Shown here piece after piece: positions 10,446-24,337 of a DNA stretch of 64,000 nt. The notes under the pieces are model-generated. The model saw only the letters and a list, made by a program, of their open reading frames with translations. It ran no database searches and was not told the origin of the DNA. The DNA is from Tigriopus japonicus (Eukaryota > Arthropoda > Copepoda > Harpacticoida > Harpacticidae): assembly GCA_010645155.1 (NCBI GenBank), contig JAAGOF010000249.1:262258-326257 (forward strand), read 5' to 3'. The stretch's first letter is position 1. Every line of letters begins with the position of its first letter. Position numbers and translations under genes: made by a program.

Positions 10446-13400
10446 GTAGAAAATCTGCAACACCTTTTGGCATTTTCTTTTTTTCCCAATTACCCAATCG
10501 CTGAAGTTCTGCGGGATTTTGCTCAAAATTTTGTTGGGGGCTTTCCGAAGTGTTAATGTTTTTTTTTCATTCAAGAGCAATTTGTGCAAAGCAAAACTGC
10601 GTTCTTTAAGGAAGCCGATGGTTAAAGAAAAGACAAGCTTGAGACTACAAACTTACGCCCAGAATTGAGACAAATATTTGGACAAATTTGACATTTTTAT
10701 TCAAAAAGTGACATTTTTAGGCCAGAAAATAGGCAAGTTTTTGTCAACTTTCGTCGCAACAATTAACAAAAGAGGGCTAAAAACTGCAACTTTAGGCCAA
10801 AAAAACGACAACTTTATCCGAGCCCTACACATAAGGAAGTACGAGATTCTAAAAAGGTTAGACAAACATAAACTACTAAAATTTGAATTAAAGAATCAAA
10901 CATAATTTTAAGAAATTACAGAAACAAACTAATAAGCTCAGCTCTCTCCTAGATATCAAGTAGATTTGATGAATAATCTTCTCGAGAATGCATCACTTTC
11001 TCTGAGTTCGTGAATAATCGGTCTCTTAAGGTTGAATTCTCTACTGAAAGAAAGGTGTTCTCTGGGTTTCATTAAAGCGCCTCTCTCGGTCTATCTCTAC
11101 ATTTCAGCTCTCTTTGACTCCATATCATATTGCTATATATTACCATGTTCACATTTGAAGCCGAAAAACCACACGATCATAAAACGGAATGAACTGGTCC
11201 CTCCTACCTTTACACGCAAGAATATCCTCACTGCAATACGCCTCTTAAAATGGAGTAGAAAGTACGGACCCTGAATTTTCCCACCTTACCGGATGCGGAA
11301 GGAAATAAAAAAAAAAACTTCATGAATATCCAGAAGGTCCAAGAGACGGACCTAATCAAATATTGTTTGCAAAATTGACTAAATTGAAAGTCAACAGATG
11401 TCAAATAGAAAAGTGGCGAAAAATTAGTTATTCCATGAGATAAGAAAATCTCGAAACATTAACAGGTGTTGTATCAAGTGCTTTTTAATTCAAGCTCGTA
11501 TTTTTAATCCTTTTTTAAACTCGTATGTTTTGGCTCCACTAAGACACATACTAATTAGAATTAACATTTTAGTAAATGATTTAGACATATTTGCAACAGG
11601 CTTGAGGATTTTCAATAACCAAACTTTGCTATCAAATGAGCTAAATAGGTTAGATGTGTTTCTGCCAGAAAAGGTTTCCTTTAATCACGAGCTTTTGCTT
11701 TCCGCATGTTTGAAGCCCATGGCCAGTCTACACAGTAAGGTCGCTATCAATTACTTGAAGTTTGTCTCGAAATGCGATACAAAACGCGTCGTGTAACTAA
11801 GCCTTTACTGAAAGTTCAATTTTATTGTTCTATTCCTTCCTTCTATCACCTTTTGCATTAAGCACAGCAAATGACATAAGGAAAAAGAACAATTAAGCCA
11901 ATGTATATTTCTACGATTGTAATGAGGACACTTTTAACTAAGCGAAAGAACTGCTGTTCCTTGCCAAATAAAGCTTGCTAAAAAAGATGTGCGCAAGTGT
12001 ACGAGTGTGTTCATAAAAGCTTTGAAATTCGAACGAAATTGCACAGGTGTGGCGTTGTTGCAAAGAGCCCAAATTCCTGTTTTCATTTTATTCGCTCGTA
12101 AACTTTAGAGTCAACGAACGTAGGAGCGAATGAACTTGCGAGCGAATGAACGAAGGAGTCTCCAGGCAAAGAAGAGCAACCGAAAATGGATGGATTCGAG
12201 GAGATCCGCTGCAAAATTTAGCATTACACCCTTTTCGGTTGGTAGTACCTCCATTTGTGGCCAGGGATGTGGTTATGGTTCTATTGTTGCATGCTCTGTC
12301 GCTAGGGATCAGAAATGCGAGGGCTTTTCGACAATTCAAGCATTCACATTCTCTTCTTGACCAATAGGCAATCAGATCCGAGCAAACCTCTTGGGTGTCT
12401 TGGGTATCAAACCAAGAGAGCCCATGATTGAACTCTTCGTGGGTTCGATATCATCTCTCATCTCGCTTTTTGCCGCGAGAGCCAAACCCTGGGATGATGG
12501 CGGCCAGAAGCATCCACGTTGTTATCGTTGCTGTTGTTTTTGCTGAACAACTTGTGCATACTTTCTGAGTCAGTTCTAACGCATTTGCGGTGTATCGTGG
12601 TTGAGCAGGCAGAAAGTAGCACACGAGCTTATATTGCCTACATCAGCATGCCCTCCGTAATTGCAGTAGCAATCCAGTCAAGATGGGCGGCAGCACTTTC
12701 GGAGGAAGTGCAAAAAGCTGCCATTTTTTGCACACGACAGCTGTTTGCACTATTCGGCCCTGTCACGCTGGATTAGATGGGCACAGCTTTATGCAGCCTC
12801 TTGGACCCTACAAACAGAAGGACGACATCAAGAACGAGGAGGAGGCCATTCATGGTACGGCGAAGACGACGACGACGATTTGCTCGAGTCACCATCGATC
12901 CGCCAGAGCTCGTGATAAAAATTACAGAAAGACTTCTTCGGAGTCGTCGACGTCGGCTACTCTAACATCACCTAGATTTCGGGGCTAGCTAAGCTGTCTC
13001 TGAGGTCGAGGGCTAGTCAGAACGACTGGAAGGAATAAAAGTAAACATGAAATTCGTTACAATCAAGTCATGCACGAGGTAACATTGGTTTTGGAGGCAT
13101 CTTACCACGGGATTTAGGTTCATCATCGGGTTCTTCTATATTTGAGATTTTGTTTACTAATGCTAGAGTTGTGATGTTAAGTGAGCGACACTTTTTGCTC
13201 TATATGATTTATAGGGAACAAGTGCTTGAGGCAAAAGGGAACAGTAATTAGCTTCTGCAGTACACGTTCAACTCGTAGTTTATATTGGAAATGGTGTCGT
13301 TACACTTTTTTTGCCATTTTCGCCCTTGAGCATTTGCGTATCATTTGAAGAAATTTCCTGGTCGAAACCTGGGAGACTGCTTAATATCCTTCAAATTACA

Positions 13401-14771
13401 GACCTCATCCCCAAGAAAGTTGAAACTGAAGCTGAAAATAGGTGTTCCAGCCCGTTTTCCTCCTTTTTGGAACAGACTGAAGCCACTTGACTCACTCGTA
13501 ACGAGCTGTACAAGCCCCATTATTTATTCCGCTGAAGGTTCCAGTCGCTCCTCTAATGTTCAGACTAGGGCGTTTGTCAGCATTTTGCACACTTGGGGTG
13601 ACGTCGTAGCGCAGAAGCGAATCTGCACTGAGGGCCGGCCTGAAAAACACATTAAACGGGCAGATCCGCCAATGGCCGAAGAGAGGACGAGCCAAAGAAG
13701 ACCTGGCTTTTGTTACTCTGGGACGACGTTTGAACACGAAAGAGACTCAACTCGAGTTCCAAATACCAGCTCCCTCTCTCACAACTTGCACGATGCGTGC
13801 GTGCATGTTTCCGAGCCTTAGCAACCAACTCTTTTTTATGATCGTCATATGTTTCTGGATTCTTTCTGCTCAGGTTTTTGTAACGTTGCATGCTCAACAG
13901 AGAACTGGGAGTGGACGAGATATTGCTTTTCCAATGAAGTACGTTGGTCATTGGCTGTTCGTTCCGTTGACCATCATGCGGGAAAGGTGATAGCGGTACG
14001 TTTAAGTGGTTTGTCTTCTGCAATCGCCGATTAACAATGTCTTTAGTAGCCGAGAGACAAGCCAGCTCAAAATAGGCAAGTCACAATGAATGCAAAATAT
14101 TTTGCAGGCCATTGCGATGCATACTTTCGGCTTCTCGTTAATGGACAAGATAAACGACTTCCTCGGATGATAACTGACAGCAGGACTGGATTTCATGCTT
14201 GGTCAAAACTGAACGTACCTAGCAAGCTTTAGAAAAAGGGAATCGTTGCATCTTCTCCAATCACTCATCTAATTCTATAATCGACCATGATAGTCAGTCC
14301 AAAAGTACGGGACTGGAAAATGAAGAGCTCACCAGTTACAGACACTACTCAACATTTCTGCACGTCTGTCCAAAGTCTAAAAACAAACTTCAAGCTCTTC
14401 AAAACCGAATTCGACTCGCTGTTGGTAGACGACTGAACCCAGATCCACGGCATGAATGTCTTTGAAATGTCTAGAAAAAAACTTATGGAGCCTAATTATG
14501 CAAATGCCAAATATTTACGAGCCTCTTAAAAATGGGCATAGGGTACAAACTTTACCCTAGATTTATTGCAGTCACATGTGTTTGTGTACTTAAGTAAATC
14601 TTGTTGGGCGTGAAATTTTGCCCAATTAAGGGCATTAAAAATGAGAGAATTCTTTGGTCTGAGAGGCGATGTGTTTGCGTTTGTACTAAATTCAACCACC
14701 GACCATTTCATCAGTTCTAACCTCAATTATCGAGCTCTCTCTCTGTCTGTCTCTCTTTGCCTAACAACACA
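10446..14771. other. Intergenic, no supported gene
   Basis: Mixed-composition DNA. Overlapping open frames of up to 158 codons at 12.1-14.0 kb occur on both strands where base composition is more GC-rich. None shows a recognisable domain, and several overlap on opposite strands, so I read them as chance. Confidence 0.4.
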
Positions 14772-15296
14772 ATGATTTACCCCTCACTTCACAATCAAGA
14801 GGCCGAGCTTCTTCGAAAATAGTTTGCAAAAAAGTGCACTGCGGGCCTGGTTGAGATGCTGCCGACGATTCCTAGTACAACTGCTGGCTCACCCAATACA
14901 AATCCCACCTTGTCACAAACTCAAAGTTTTCAAGCCAAGGGCTTAAGCAAGGAGTGAAATGTGACCAACACTCCTTCTCTGCCTCCGGCACCCTCATCTG
15001 CAACGTGCGATATAAATATGAGCATGGATGGAATTACGTTTATTTTGCATTAACGCTTTCTCCACTTATGGACTACGATTCCCACAAAAAGCTCTCGATC
15101 TCCAAAAATCATTTGCAAATTAATTATGGATAGCACCCTTGATCATGGCTCATCATTGCACCAAATGCATGTGGACATGCAGTGTGGTCACCCTGTTCCG
15201 AAGCTCCCTTTTTTGCGCATTGTAAATTTGCAACAGGACCCCGTGGTGCTACAAAGAGCTCACTCACTCACACTATCGCGTTATTGGCTCTCAGAG
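14772..15296 (+). pseudogene. Possible decayed coding sequence, family unknown
   Basis: From ATG 14772 one plus-strand frame stays open to about 15296 except for three stops: TAG 14820, TGA 14955 and TAA 15051. Translation across them is Ser/Thr/Pro-rich and protein-like (for example VEMLPTIPSTTAGSPNTNPT before the second stop, PSLPPAPSSATCDINMSMDG after it). Random DNA of this length should hold roughly seven or eight stops, so this is suggestive only. I recognise no domain. It could be an old pseudogene, a transposon Gag-like remnant, or chance. Confidence 0.25.
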
Positions 15297-15324
15297 CGAG
15301 CGAGAGAGAGAGAGAGAGAGAGAG
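15296..15324. repeat. (GA)n microsatellite
   Basis: An uninterrupted GA dinucleotide run of about 11 units follows GAGCGAGC. A shorter GAGAGAGAGAGAG run lies near 15461. Confidence 0.9.
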
Positions 15325-18300
15325 CCATCCACGAGGAGGAACGGGTTGTGGGGTGCATTGCCCTTTCTTTCGATTTGGCCTTGAAAGGTTCATTCCACCT
15401 CTTTCTGGTGCGGCAGTTGCTGGTGAAAACCAGAATTGCGAGGGTATGTCATCCCAAGAGAGAGAGAGAGTGTGGATCCTTTTGGAACGAAACGAAGCTG
15501 TGTGTACGTCAACTCACTCAGGGATCGATCAGCCAGCGTCAGGGAACATGAAGAAGGGCTTAGGAGGAAGGGCGCAGAATTTGTGCAAATTCCTTTGGCC
15601 TGCAGATCCACGGTTTCCTCAGTCCTTTGACTCAGTCGCTCTCTTTCTCGCTGCTTTTACTTCCTTTTTCCTTGTTGCCTTATAGAAATTCTCCTTGTGC
15701 TATAGTACAATGCCACTACGGGGAAACCGTAATTTTGTTTGGCAGAGGCTCCAACATGCCTCTGGTTTTTTGCTGTGATTTCACAAGAGATTTGAAATCC
15801 CTAATGATAAACGACCTGGTATGCAGCGTTAACCTCGATTATTTTTGTTCTTGAGAAGTGATAATGCTCATTTACTTAGCAGAGTACAAAGCTGAAGTAG
15901 TGCAAATTGCAGCTGAAGCCGGGGAAATCAAGCAAGCTTTGCAGTAGTAAATAACGAATCATCTCATGCTGCACAACGCACGCGTTGTCGTACTATTGGC
16001 ACTAGATGCGAAACTTGGCATGCTTGTACATACGTACGTACAGCTAGGAGAAGCTTAAAGCTCGATGAGCAAATGACAAAAAGATGTGCCTTGGGCACAT
16101 TGAACATAGAATCGGCTTGGTTTGATGGCCTGCTATTGCAGGGTGCACACAGCAACTTGGCGTACAAATCAAACTCCCGGATCAAAACTGGCTCTTTCCT
16201 TATGATTGAGGCAACCCAGCCTGTTCAGAATGGAATTCAGTGAAATGGACGGTGGTCTTTTCTGAGAAAATGATAATTGAATATCTTTTGGATTTGGGCC
16301 GAGAGTTTCTTTCAATCTGAGATCCAGGCATGGCATTACCTTAGTGAAATGCGTGTGACTCCGTAGCAAAGTACAGGGAGGAATTATGTGAAAAATCATT
16401 AGGTAATCAGTCCAAATCTAGAGTCCCAAAAGACCGGCTTCAAATCTAGTTTTTTTAGGATTAATAACTTGACGAATGGATGAGCCGACATTGGCTGTTC
16501 AGCGCTTTGAAGCGGAAGCGAAGTGCGAAACCCTTTTCAGTGACAGCAGCAACGAGATCCCTTTGATAAAGCTCGTTGGTGAGTTTTTGCCGAGTCATCG
16601 GGGAACATTTTTCTCTTTCACTTTCAGTTATTTCAGCACTATGCTCTGAAATTAAACGAGGCAAATGGATTGGCTTTACAGGGAAGATCGAATGTACGGG
16701 TTCTATTTGTTGTGTGACCTAAACTTATATCAGGCCATTTATCTTTCAACATTGATAGTAGAGCTCAATCCAGTATTTCATGTATCCTTCAAGCTGACAA
16801 GAAGCGTGCATATTATGGACAAGTAAATCGTTTTTCATGTTGTCCTACATTTGGTTTTGGAAGCCTAAGACAAACCAATATTTTGATCTAAAGCTCAGTT
16901 GGTCTCTCGTAAAGACCCAAAATTGGAGGCCCTTTTTAAAACAATTACTAAAATAAAAAGGTTGTCCTATAATTCCTGTTTATGGCAAACAATATTGGTC
17001 AACACGATTGGAAATCCCATGGAACGGCAGTGTTCACTTTTTGATCACTCTAGAGGAAGTTGAGAAACCCATCATACAATTCGACGTAACAATTTGAACA
17101 TAGTACAGCAGGCGCCTTTCCTGGATCGTAGTGGCCTGACCACGTGTATGTAATCTTTGACATCATTTTTCAACACGCTACACAAACAAGGATCGTGTTG
17201 ACAAACTGTTCAAATGACCCTGACTTGCGGTTTACTAACTTTGTAATATTGCGCAAAGAAAAAGATCGGACGAGTTTGCGTTTGCCAACTCAAACAAAAC
17301 TACTCATTCAAACGCTTATCAATGTCGCCCTAGATATGAATGAAATTTGCCAATATTGATTGCTTGAATCTTAATAAATAATCTCATGGAAAACCTCGAA
17401 CGCACAAATATGAGCGTTAAAATAACATATTACTACGTTAATATGTTTTGATGTAAACGAGTCGGAGTACTTTTTCCACAACATTGATCCTCCATTGTCG
17501 AGAAAACAATAACTAACTTTCAACACTTGTCCCCTTTACCCTTTCCCAGCGTCAAAAATAACATTTCTAAAAGTGACACTGGTTTCTAGCCTAATGCTTC
17601 AGGAGGTCCTCTTTGACGCATTTCTGCCGTTTTTGGTACTTTACTTGTTTGTTTGTTTGTTTGTTTGTTAAAGTTTGAGCAATCAATGCAAATGGCAATG
17701 AGTACATTTTTAATGATGTTCTGATTAATATTCCACAAACGAATATGATTTTAAATTTGGAATTATGCAATGGTTCCATTTTTTTCGCGATTTTTTGAGA
17801 AATTCTTCTCCTCTTGGCAACGCTTTAATTTTCCCATTTATTGGCTTCTCCTGTCGGGTGAAACCCTTAGATTTGGGGTGTTGAATATTACATTATGGCC
17901 ACATATCTAAAAGCACACATCTAATTTGACCATTTTATTCTACTTGAATTCCAATCAAAATCAATCTTGTTTCCAACTAAAAATATATCCAAGATGTACA
18001 TTCTTGATGCCGAAACTCACTTTACAGTTAGCTTAGTTGAGTAACCGTGATTACATTTCTTGCATTAGCTTTCGTTCTTTGTATGTACGGCTTAACCTAT
18101 GGACATAGGCCGTTCAGACCTTCGTCCTCTTAGAAACCCATGCGTTGAACCTGTCCATAAATTGCAAACCAGATCTTTATCCATCGTCGTTTTGTGAGTG
18201 CACGGCAATGACCAACTCAGCGAATTCTCGGAACTCATTAAACCACTTTATATGGTTTAGCTACCCGCTCATTCCTGCCTTTATTTTGTAGTCAAGCCAG

Positions 18301-19500
18301 AAGAGAGTGGAGAACTATCAACACAATCAATTTGCAGCCTGATCAAAGGATTTCTTCAATTGCCAGGACCACTGCAAAATGCTTGGAGCAGGTTATTTCC
18401 CCTTTAAAACATAGCGGTCAACCACCGAAAGATCGATCAAATTAAGTAAGCTCAATCTCAAAAAAATCGAGTGGCTCAAATGTATTTTTGTAAAATCTGT
18501 GATATCAAGAACACTGTCAAGGGAACAATTGTGACCGACGATCAATTCTAGTAAATGGATTGTTCTGAGAGATAGGATAAATGCCCCGAACACAAATACG
18601 CGTCAAAATAAGCCATAAAAACATTGGCGTATCTGATAAGAGAAAATCGATTTGCTGTAGAAAAATAACCCATGGCTAATAGGCATACGCATTAAAACAT
18701 GCAAATTCTAGATTGGCAACAAAAGATGCAAATGAACTCTCAAAAACCTTGTAGCGACAGCCGCAAAAGATTCAGCTGATCGGTCCTTTATGGATTGCTG
18801 GAACACTAAAAAGAAACTATGACCAACCAAGAAACTATGAATTAATGAATTAGTCCGGTTAGAGATGATGCAGAGCACAGCTTTTAATTCGCTTGAGCCT
18901 AATACTGTAAACACTAATGCTTTATTTTTACCTGAGCACGATTCAGAAAAATTTAAATTGAGATTTGATGTGTGCAGGGTCGGCGGTCCAAGTGCAGATT
19001 TTGGCGTTTTAGTGCATAGCCAGTGTCCGCTTCAAGTCATATTGAGGCAAAAAGATTTCTTTTTTTTTGCCCATCCTTAAAACTACGTCATATTGGGACA
19101 CTTAACAGTTTATTCCAACCCAAAATTATGCTGTCCTCCCCTTGAAAAACAAATGCAAGGGACTGTGCCAATTATTTCATCGATGTCATGATCCCATCCA
19201 TGCCCAATGGCTCCAACAGGGATTAGTATAAAACAACTTCTATTCCATAACATAATAGGATTCTTAAATTGTAAATTTGAAAAATCTATCAAAAACTGCA
19301 ATACTTGCCATGGTCTTAAGGGGTCTATACTTGGTCTGCTGACCCTGTAATAGTCGAAGCCCCGACCTATCCCAAGCCTTGTGGTTAGATTTGACCCCAA
19401 AACCAACAGCTGAACTGACTTACGTTATAAGTAGGCATGAGTGCCACAGCCAGTATTCCAATAGTAAAACTGATCTGACTTGAAAATATAAACTTATTTT
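15325..19500. other. Intergenic, no supported gene
   Basis: Nothing beyond simple repeats is recognised, including a TTTG tetranucleotide run at 17646-17669. Short open frames have no domain features. Confidence 0.4.
17646..17669. repeat. (TTTG)n microsatellite
   Basis: About six tandem TTTG units. Confidence 0.9.
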
Positions 19501-19606
19501 NNNNNNNNNNNNNNNNNNNNNNNNNNNNNNNNNNNNNNNNNNNNNNNNNNNNNNNNNNNNNNNNNNNNNNNNNNNNNNNNNNNNNNNNNNNNNNNNNNNN
19601 NNNNNN
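19501..19606. other. Assembly gap of 106 N
   Basis: A run of N. The sequence resumes eight bases before LINE copy D, so the gap was probably caused by a dispersed repeat. Confidence 0.99.
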
Positions 19607-19614
19607 TTAAAATA

Positions 19615-19775
19615 GTTTATATAATTACCGTTTATATGAAATTTGATCTACCAATGAGTGACTGTTGGCAGATCTGTACAACCCTTGAATAGTGGGTTGG
19701 TCAGGAATAGTATTTAAAATGTGTCCAATCCTGCCTTAAATGCTGTTAGAGGATCAGCTCCTACATATTATTAGC
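19615..19775 (-). mobile_element. LINE 3'-end fragment, copy D, next to the gap
   Basis: Closely matches copy A (3880-4020): ATATGAAATTTGATCTACCA, then CAACCCTTGAATAGTGGGTT and GAGGATCAGCTCCTACATAT. Same orientation as copy A. The copy is cut off near 19775, after the GADP-encoding part. Confidence 0.8.
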
Positions 19776-22700
19776 CGTTCCCTACGATCAAAATGTTTAA
19801 AGTTACCAAACAGCAGTTGACGATAGGTCCAAAGACTCAACGGTTGAATTTGAAACTTGATATCAACAACTAATCACGTTGGCCAGTCTCCAAGCAAGAA
19901 ACCAATTCTGTCCAGGTTAAATTGTTGGGCTAGCGTGACTGGCTTTTTTCGGTATTTTTCCTTTTTAAAATGCATTTATTTCTTTGTAGATACCTTGACA
20001 TTACACGAACATACATGCTTTGGATGGCCATCGTATAAATTTGTGACTTTCTCTTTAGTAGATTTGCATCATGTGAGAGTTAAAACTGTAAATCACATTG
20101 TCTTCTCTTTGAAAAGTAATAACACTCGTTTCTATGTAGTTGCGCTATAAAACTGTTTCCTAAGACATATCTTGCAACTAAAGTTACCAATGCACTTGTA
20201 TTAAATCGGTCCTGCGATAATAAAACCCAATTTTGTTCCAACCAAAATTTCAATTACTTTGAAAAAATCCCTGACTCATCATTGCCGTTCTTGCTGGGCA
20301 GCTTACTTAGATCTTCAAGAAATGCACGAGTCGAACTGAACTCTTGAAATTGCAAAAAGAGGAAGAGTCCAGACATTCAAGAGACCCAAAATCGGACCCA
20401 AAATGTAGCAATCCTTGGAAAACAAGAGGCTTTTGAAGCAAAAAAATACAATACTGGTTCTACGACCATTGAAATGCACATTCTCCAATCAATGGGACCA
20501 TTTCGTCCATCAAACAAGACTCCTCGAAAAAATAACGCAATTAGTTTGTGCCAAGGCTATGTTAATCGTTTTTGTTTTTGATGGTCAGACGAGAAAGCCG
20601 AGAAGCACAATCAAAATTGGGGTGGAAGTCTTTGGTTCAAAGTCTTATTTAACGTTAATATTTGTGATTTGGCTTTTATTTAATTTCTCATTAATTACCA
20701 TAATAGCCCCCATGTCTTTGGGTTTTTCGGGCAAGACTCTCTGCTTTGAAGAATGTCTCTTGTGGCCCATTTCTGCAGTTTATCTCACCTATTTTTACAA
20801 ACTTTTTTTAAATTTTTTTGACGGAATGAAATTAATCATGTTTTTGCGGTCGTGATCGTCAAAAGAATCTTCAGACCACGCGAGGCAAAGGTGTCCACAT
20901 TGTCAAGTAAAGAAACTACTCAATGAACAAGCCTTAATTAGGAAGCTCAAATAAAAGGGAAGTGGTAGAGACGGATCCCTCAGGACTGTGCTTACAAATA
21001 GGAACCATAAGAAAGAAGACGACTTAAAACTGTAAGCGGGATAATGATGATGCAATCACAGATAAAACATTTTTCAGCAGTCCGTTCCATGCGTGAAATC
21101 TCAAATCCCTCAAACTTCAGAGGGGGAAAAATAGGATTTTATTTATCGTTACAAAAGCCATCGATCTTTCCTTCTCGCACGCAGATTGGGTTTCCATCAA
21201 GGAAGATAAAAAACGCTTTCCAGATACAACGTACAAGTTGTGCTTTAAACTAAAACGATCATCTATTGCTTTGGAAATTCCAGAAATGGAATTGATATTT
21301 TGAATCTTATAGTACGGCTAAAGTGATTTGAAATATGAATTCAAAGAGAAAGTCAGTCGAGAAAAGGCATCATCTTGGTCCAGAATTTACAATCCTAAGC
21401 AAGCGCCATAAAACCCAACAAATCACATATTTGAGCTTGAAAAAAAGGAACTCAAAAAACGATTAAAATGGCAAACTTAAAAGGAAAAGAGGACACTTGT
21501 ACTTAAAAGCAATATGACCTTGAATTTCTTAACTTACTCGCTTCGAAACAAGAACTTAGTAGTTTATAAATGTATGCCAAAATACGATCATTATCAGATG
21601 GAAATATTTTTCACATGACTGTTCACGTTCATTTAGAAAATTGAAAAAACGTTCTTTAATCAAGGAAAACAAAACATGTTTGCCAATTGAAAAAGCAGTT
21701 TTTTCACGTTGCTGACGTATAAATTCGCAGACCTAACGAACAAAAGGTTTCAAAGTGTTTTTTTTTTCTTTTAACAAAAACTTGCTTTCCTATCATACTG
21801 TTTTGAAAGGCTGTTTTGTTTTCATGCGTAAATTGCGCACGAGTCTTGTTCCACGTTCCCTGTGATTTTCCAACCTTCAGCTCTCTTTTAGCTCTTCGAT
21901 CATTGGGTCCTTCCACGTCATCCTGCTCCAACGTTTTAAGGAGAGAAGGATGAATAGCTGCATTTCATATTCACTCTAATGGTGTATCTTTTCAACTCTT
22001 TCACGCTATCGTAAGAGTTCGTTGCACTTTTGCAAAAAAGCGAAATCCCCTTCGGCAGCCTCGCCACCACTCTTACTATACAGTGTGGCCCTTTTCCTTC
22101 TCCTCGGAGAACGAGAACACGGTGGAACGCTCTTTTGCAGAGGCTGATTCTGTTTGGCAAACGGAGAGAACGGAAAAGAAAGAGCAAAAGGAGAGGAGAG
22201 GGAACGACGAACGAAGGCTCTTTGCCGTTGATATGCATGCTCGACGGCTGTTCATAGGAATGAAGTCCCTTCATTGAAAGAGATTTGCACTGAGAAGTTT
22301 ATACAACGTTTACAATTCAGTAAGTGAACGCTGGTCGTATTAATAGTTAGCCTTTAAAATAGTGCGGGCTCGTTGATTTCATTGGGACCTAATTCAGGGA
22401 ACGCGAAACAAAAGCGTGGATACAATGGTTGTAATGTGTGAAGACGGTTCATAAATACTCTTCCTTCTTCAAAGACGCATTTTTCAATAAATTTGTGTTG
22501 ACAAAGCAAAGTTTCCATGCTGAGATTGGCTAAGGTTTGGGACGATCAAAAGCCAAACAAATTAATACTCTTGGTCATTCCTTAAATACCATCTTCTCGA
22601 CTTTGATGTGTTTGAACTGTGAATTGCAATATGCTGTGCCAGTCATCAGAGACTCACTGTGCTGCCAGATGGAGCAAAGCACGAAATGAGTGATAACCAT

Positions 22701-24337
22701 GAGTGCAAAATACCCCGCACCGAATCATAAAAAGGGTTGCCAATATCCACTCGGCAACACGTTAGAGACAGGCATGAGACGCTCGCAGTCTTGTTTGGCC
22801 AAAAATAAATGATGTTGCCTTCCTTCCCTGGCAAGCTGAGCAGCCCAATCGCCCAGCACCCCGTTTCAGTCTCTGACTGACCTAGGGAGACGAAGGCACT
22901 AGACAATGCTACGTACACCAAATACCACGGTCCGAGACGAAGAAGATCTGGCGGGGTTGTTTCCGAATCTTGCGTTTATCTCGTTCTTCATCCAGATCCC
23001 CCTTCATTACGTACACCAGTCTTTACGACTACAGGCCGTCGTCCACACGTTCGTGGTCTGAGTTTGAATGTGGAGGGAGATTCGCACACCCGCAAAATTG
23101 GGCCTGTTTTACCCTTTTTCCTCCGTGGGCATCGCTCTCCAAGTTGTCTCCGCAACCACGAGCAATCCAAAGAACGAAGGAACGAACGAACAAACAGGGC
23201 GCTCACGCCGCCTTTCCTCCTCCGGTTTGCGAAGTCAAATTTCGCAAAAGTAGACAGAGTCTAGACACACCTTTCCGACAAAACAGTCGAATTGGGACAT
23301 TATCCAACGTGAATTTTAATTGAACAGTGTCCTAGTGGATTCCCGACCATTTTGGTGCAGTCATAAGCCATGTGACGAGCCTTTTAATTGGTCTAGTGAT
23401 GTGCCTCATGGCTTTAAACAATCAAAATCAAGACGAAAACGAGGATCACACGGGCTCCCTGGCCGGCTTGCCAGATTTAGAAGGTACGAAACCTGTGTTG
23501 AACACGGTTTAATCAAATATTGCCATCTTTAAGCATGGGAATTCATTACCATTGTACAAGATGCGTACACGGTATCAGATTCAAGGTCTCGGCCTTCGAA
23601 TCTTTGGGCTTTCAATAAGGACGGGACAAAGGTTTGGTTGGAGCAAAACAAAACCTTTAACCTCTTAGTTAGACTTTGATAATTTGCCAATTGCATCAAG
23701 ATGGATTAGCTGTCCTTGCCAGTATTTATATCGCCAAAAAGACAATTCAAGACGGTCAACTCGGTACTTCGCGAACGAGCTGGATCTGACTTTTTACCGG
23801 TTTTCTGGTGCATTGACGTCATCATTCTTATTTCGTCACAAAATTGGCAGTTGGAAAATAAAGTATTATATGTGGCATTTGCTCAAACCGAAAAGAAGAA
23901 TAGGTTATCTTCTCCGAGAATCGTTTATTATTATTGCCAAATCACCCTTGGATATGAAGTAACATACTGGGTTTTTTTCCCGGGCAGTGTACTCGATCCA
24001 CGCAATCGCAAAAATGGACCAAAGACTTTGTCCGATCCACGTACGCATATTATAGTACATTGGTCAAGATCGTGTATTTCAATACGACCCTGGTTGGAGT
24101 GTGCAAAGATCTTTTCCCATTGCCTTACAGTTTTGACTTGATACCCAACCAACTTCCAGCCCATCTTGTCTACCTCGATTCGAGTCGTTTTGATTGACTT
24201 GCGTTCCTCGCCAATCCCATTCTCCACCCGCAAAAGTCTTCAGTTGGGAAACCTTTCAGTGTACGAGCACAGCATAGACATTGAAAAAGCTCCTCCAGAA
24301 GTGACCAAGGGCCAACTAGTTCGTTAGTCAGTCAGTC
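19776..24337. other. Intergenic, includes upstream region of the 78-aa gene
   Basis: No gene is supported. The longest open frame (20415-20855, 146 codons) has no ATG at its start, lies in AT-rich DNA and shows no domain. GC-richer blocks at 22.0-22.3 and 22.9-23.3 kb have overlapping frames on both strands and could be 5' regulatory or untranslated sequence. Confidence 0.4.

Noticed and set aside
12088..14023. Open frames of 60-158 codons on both strands
   Set aside because: They overlap on opposite strands in GC-richer DNA, have no domains and no consistent splice sites.
20415..20855. 146-codon plus-strand frame
   Set aside because: No ATG at its start, no recognised domain, AT-rich hydrophobic translation typical of chance.
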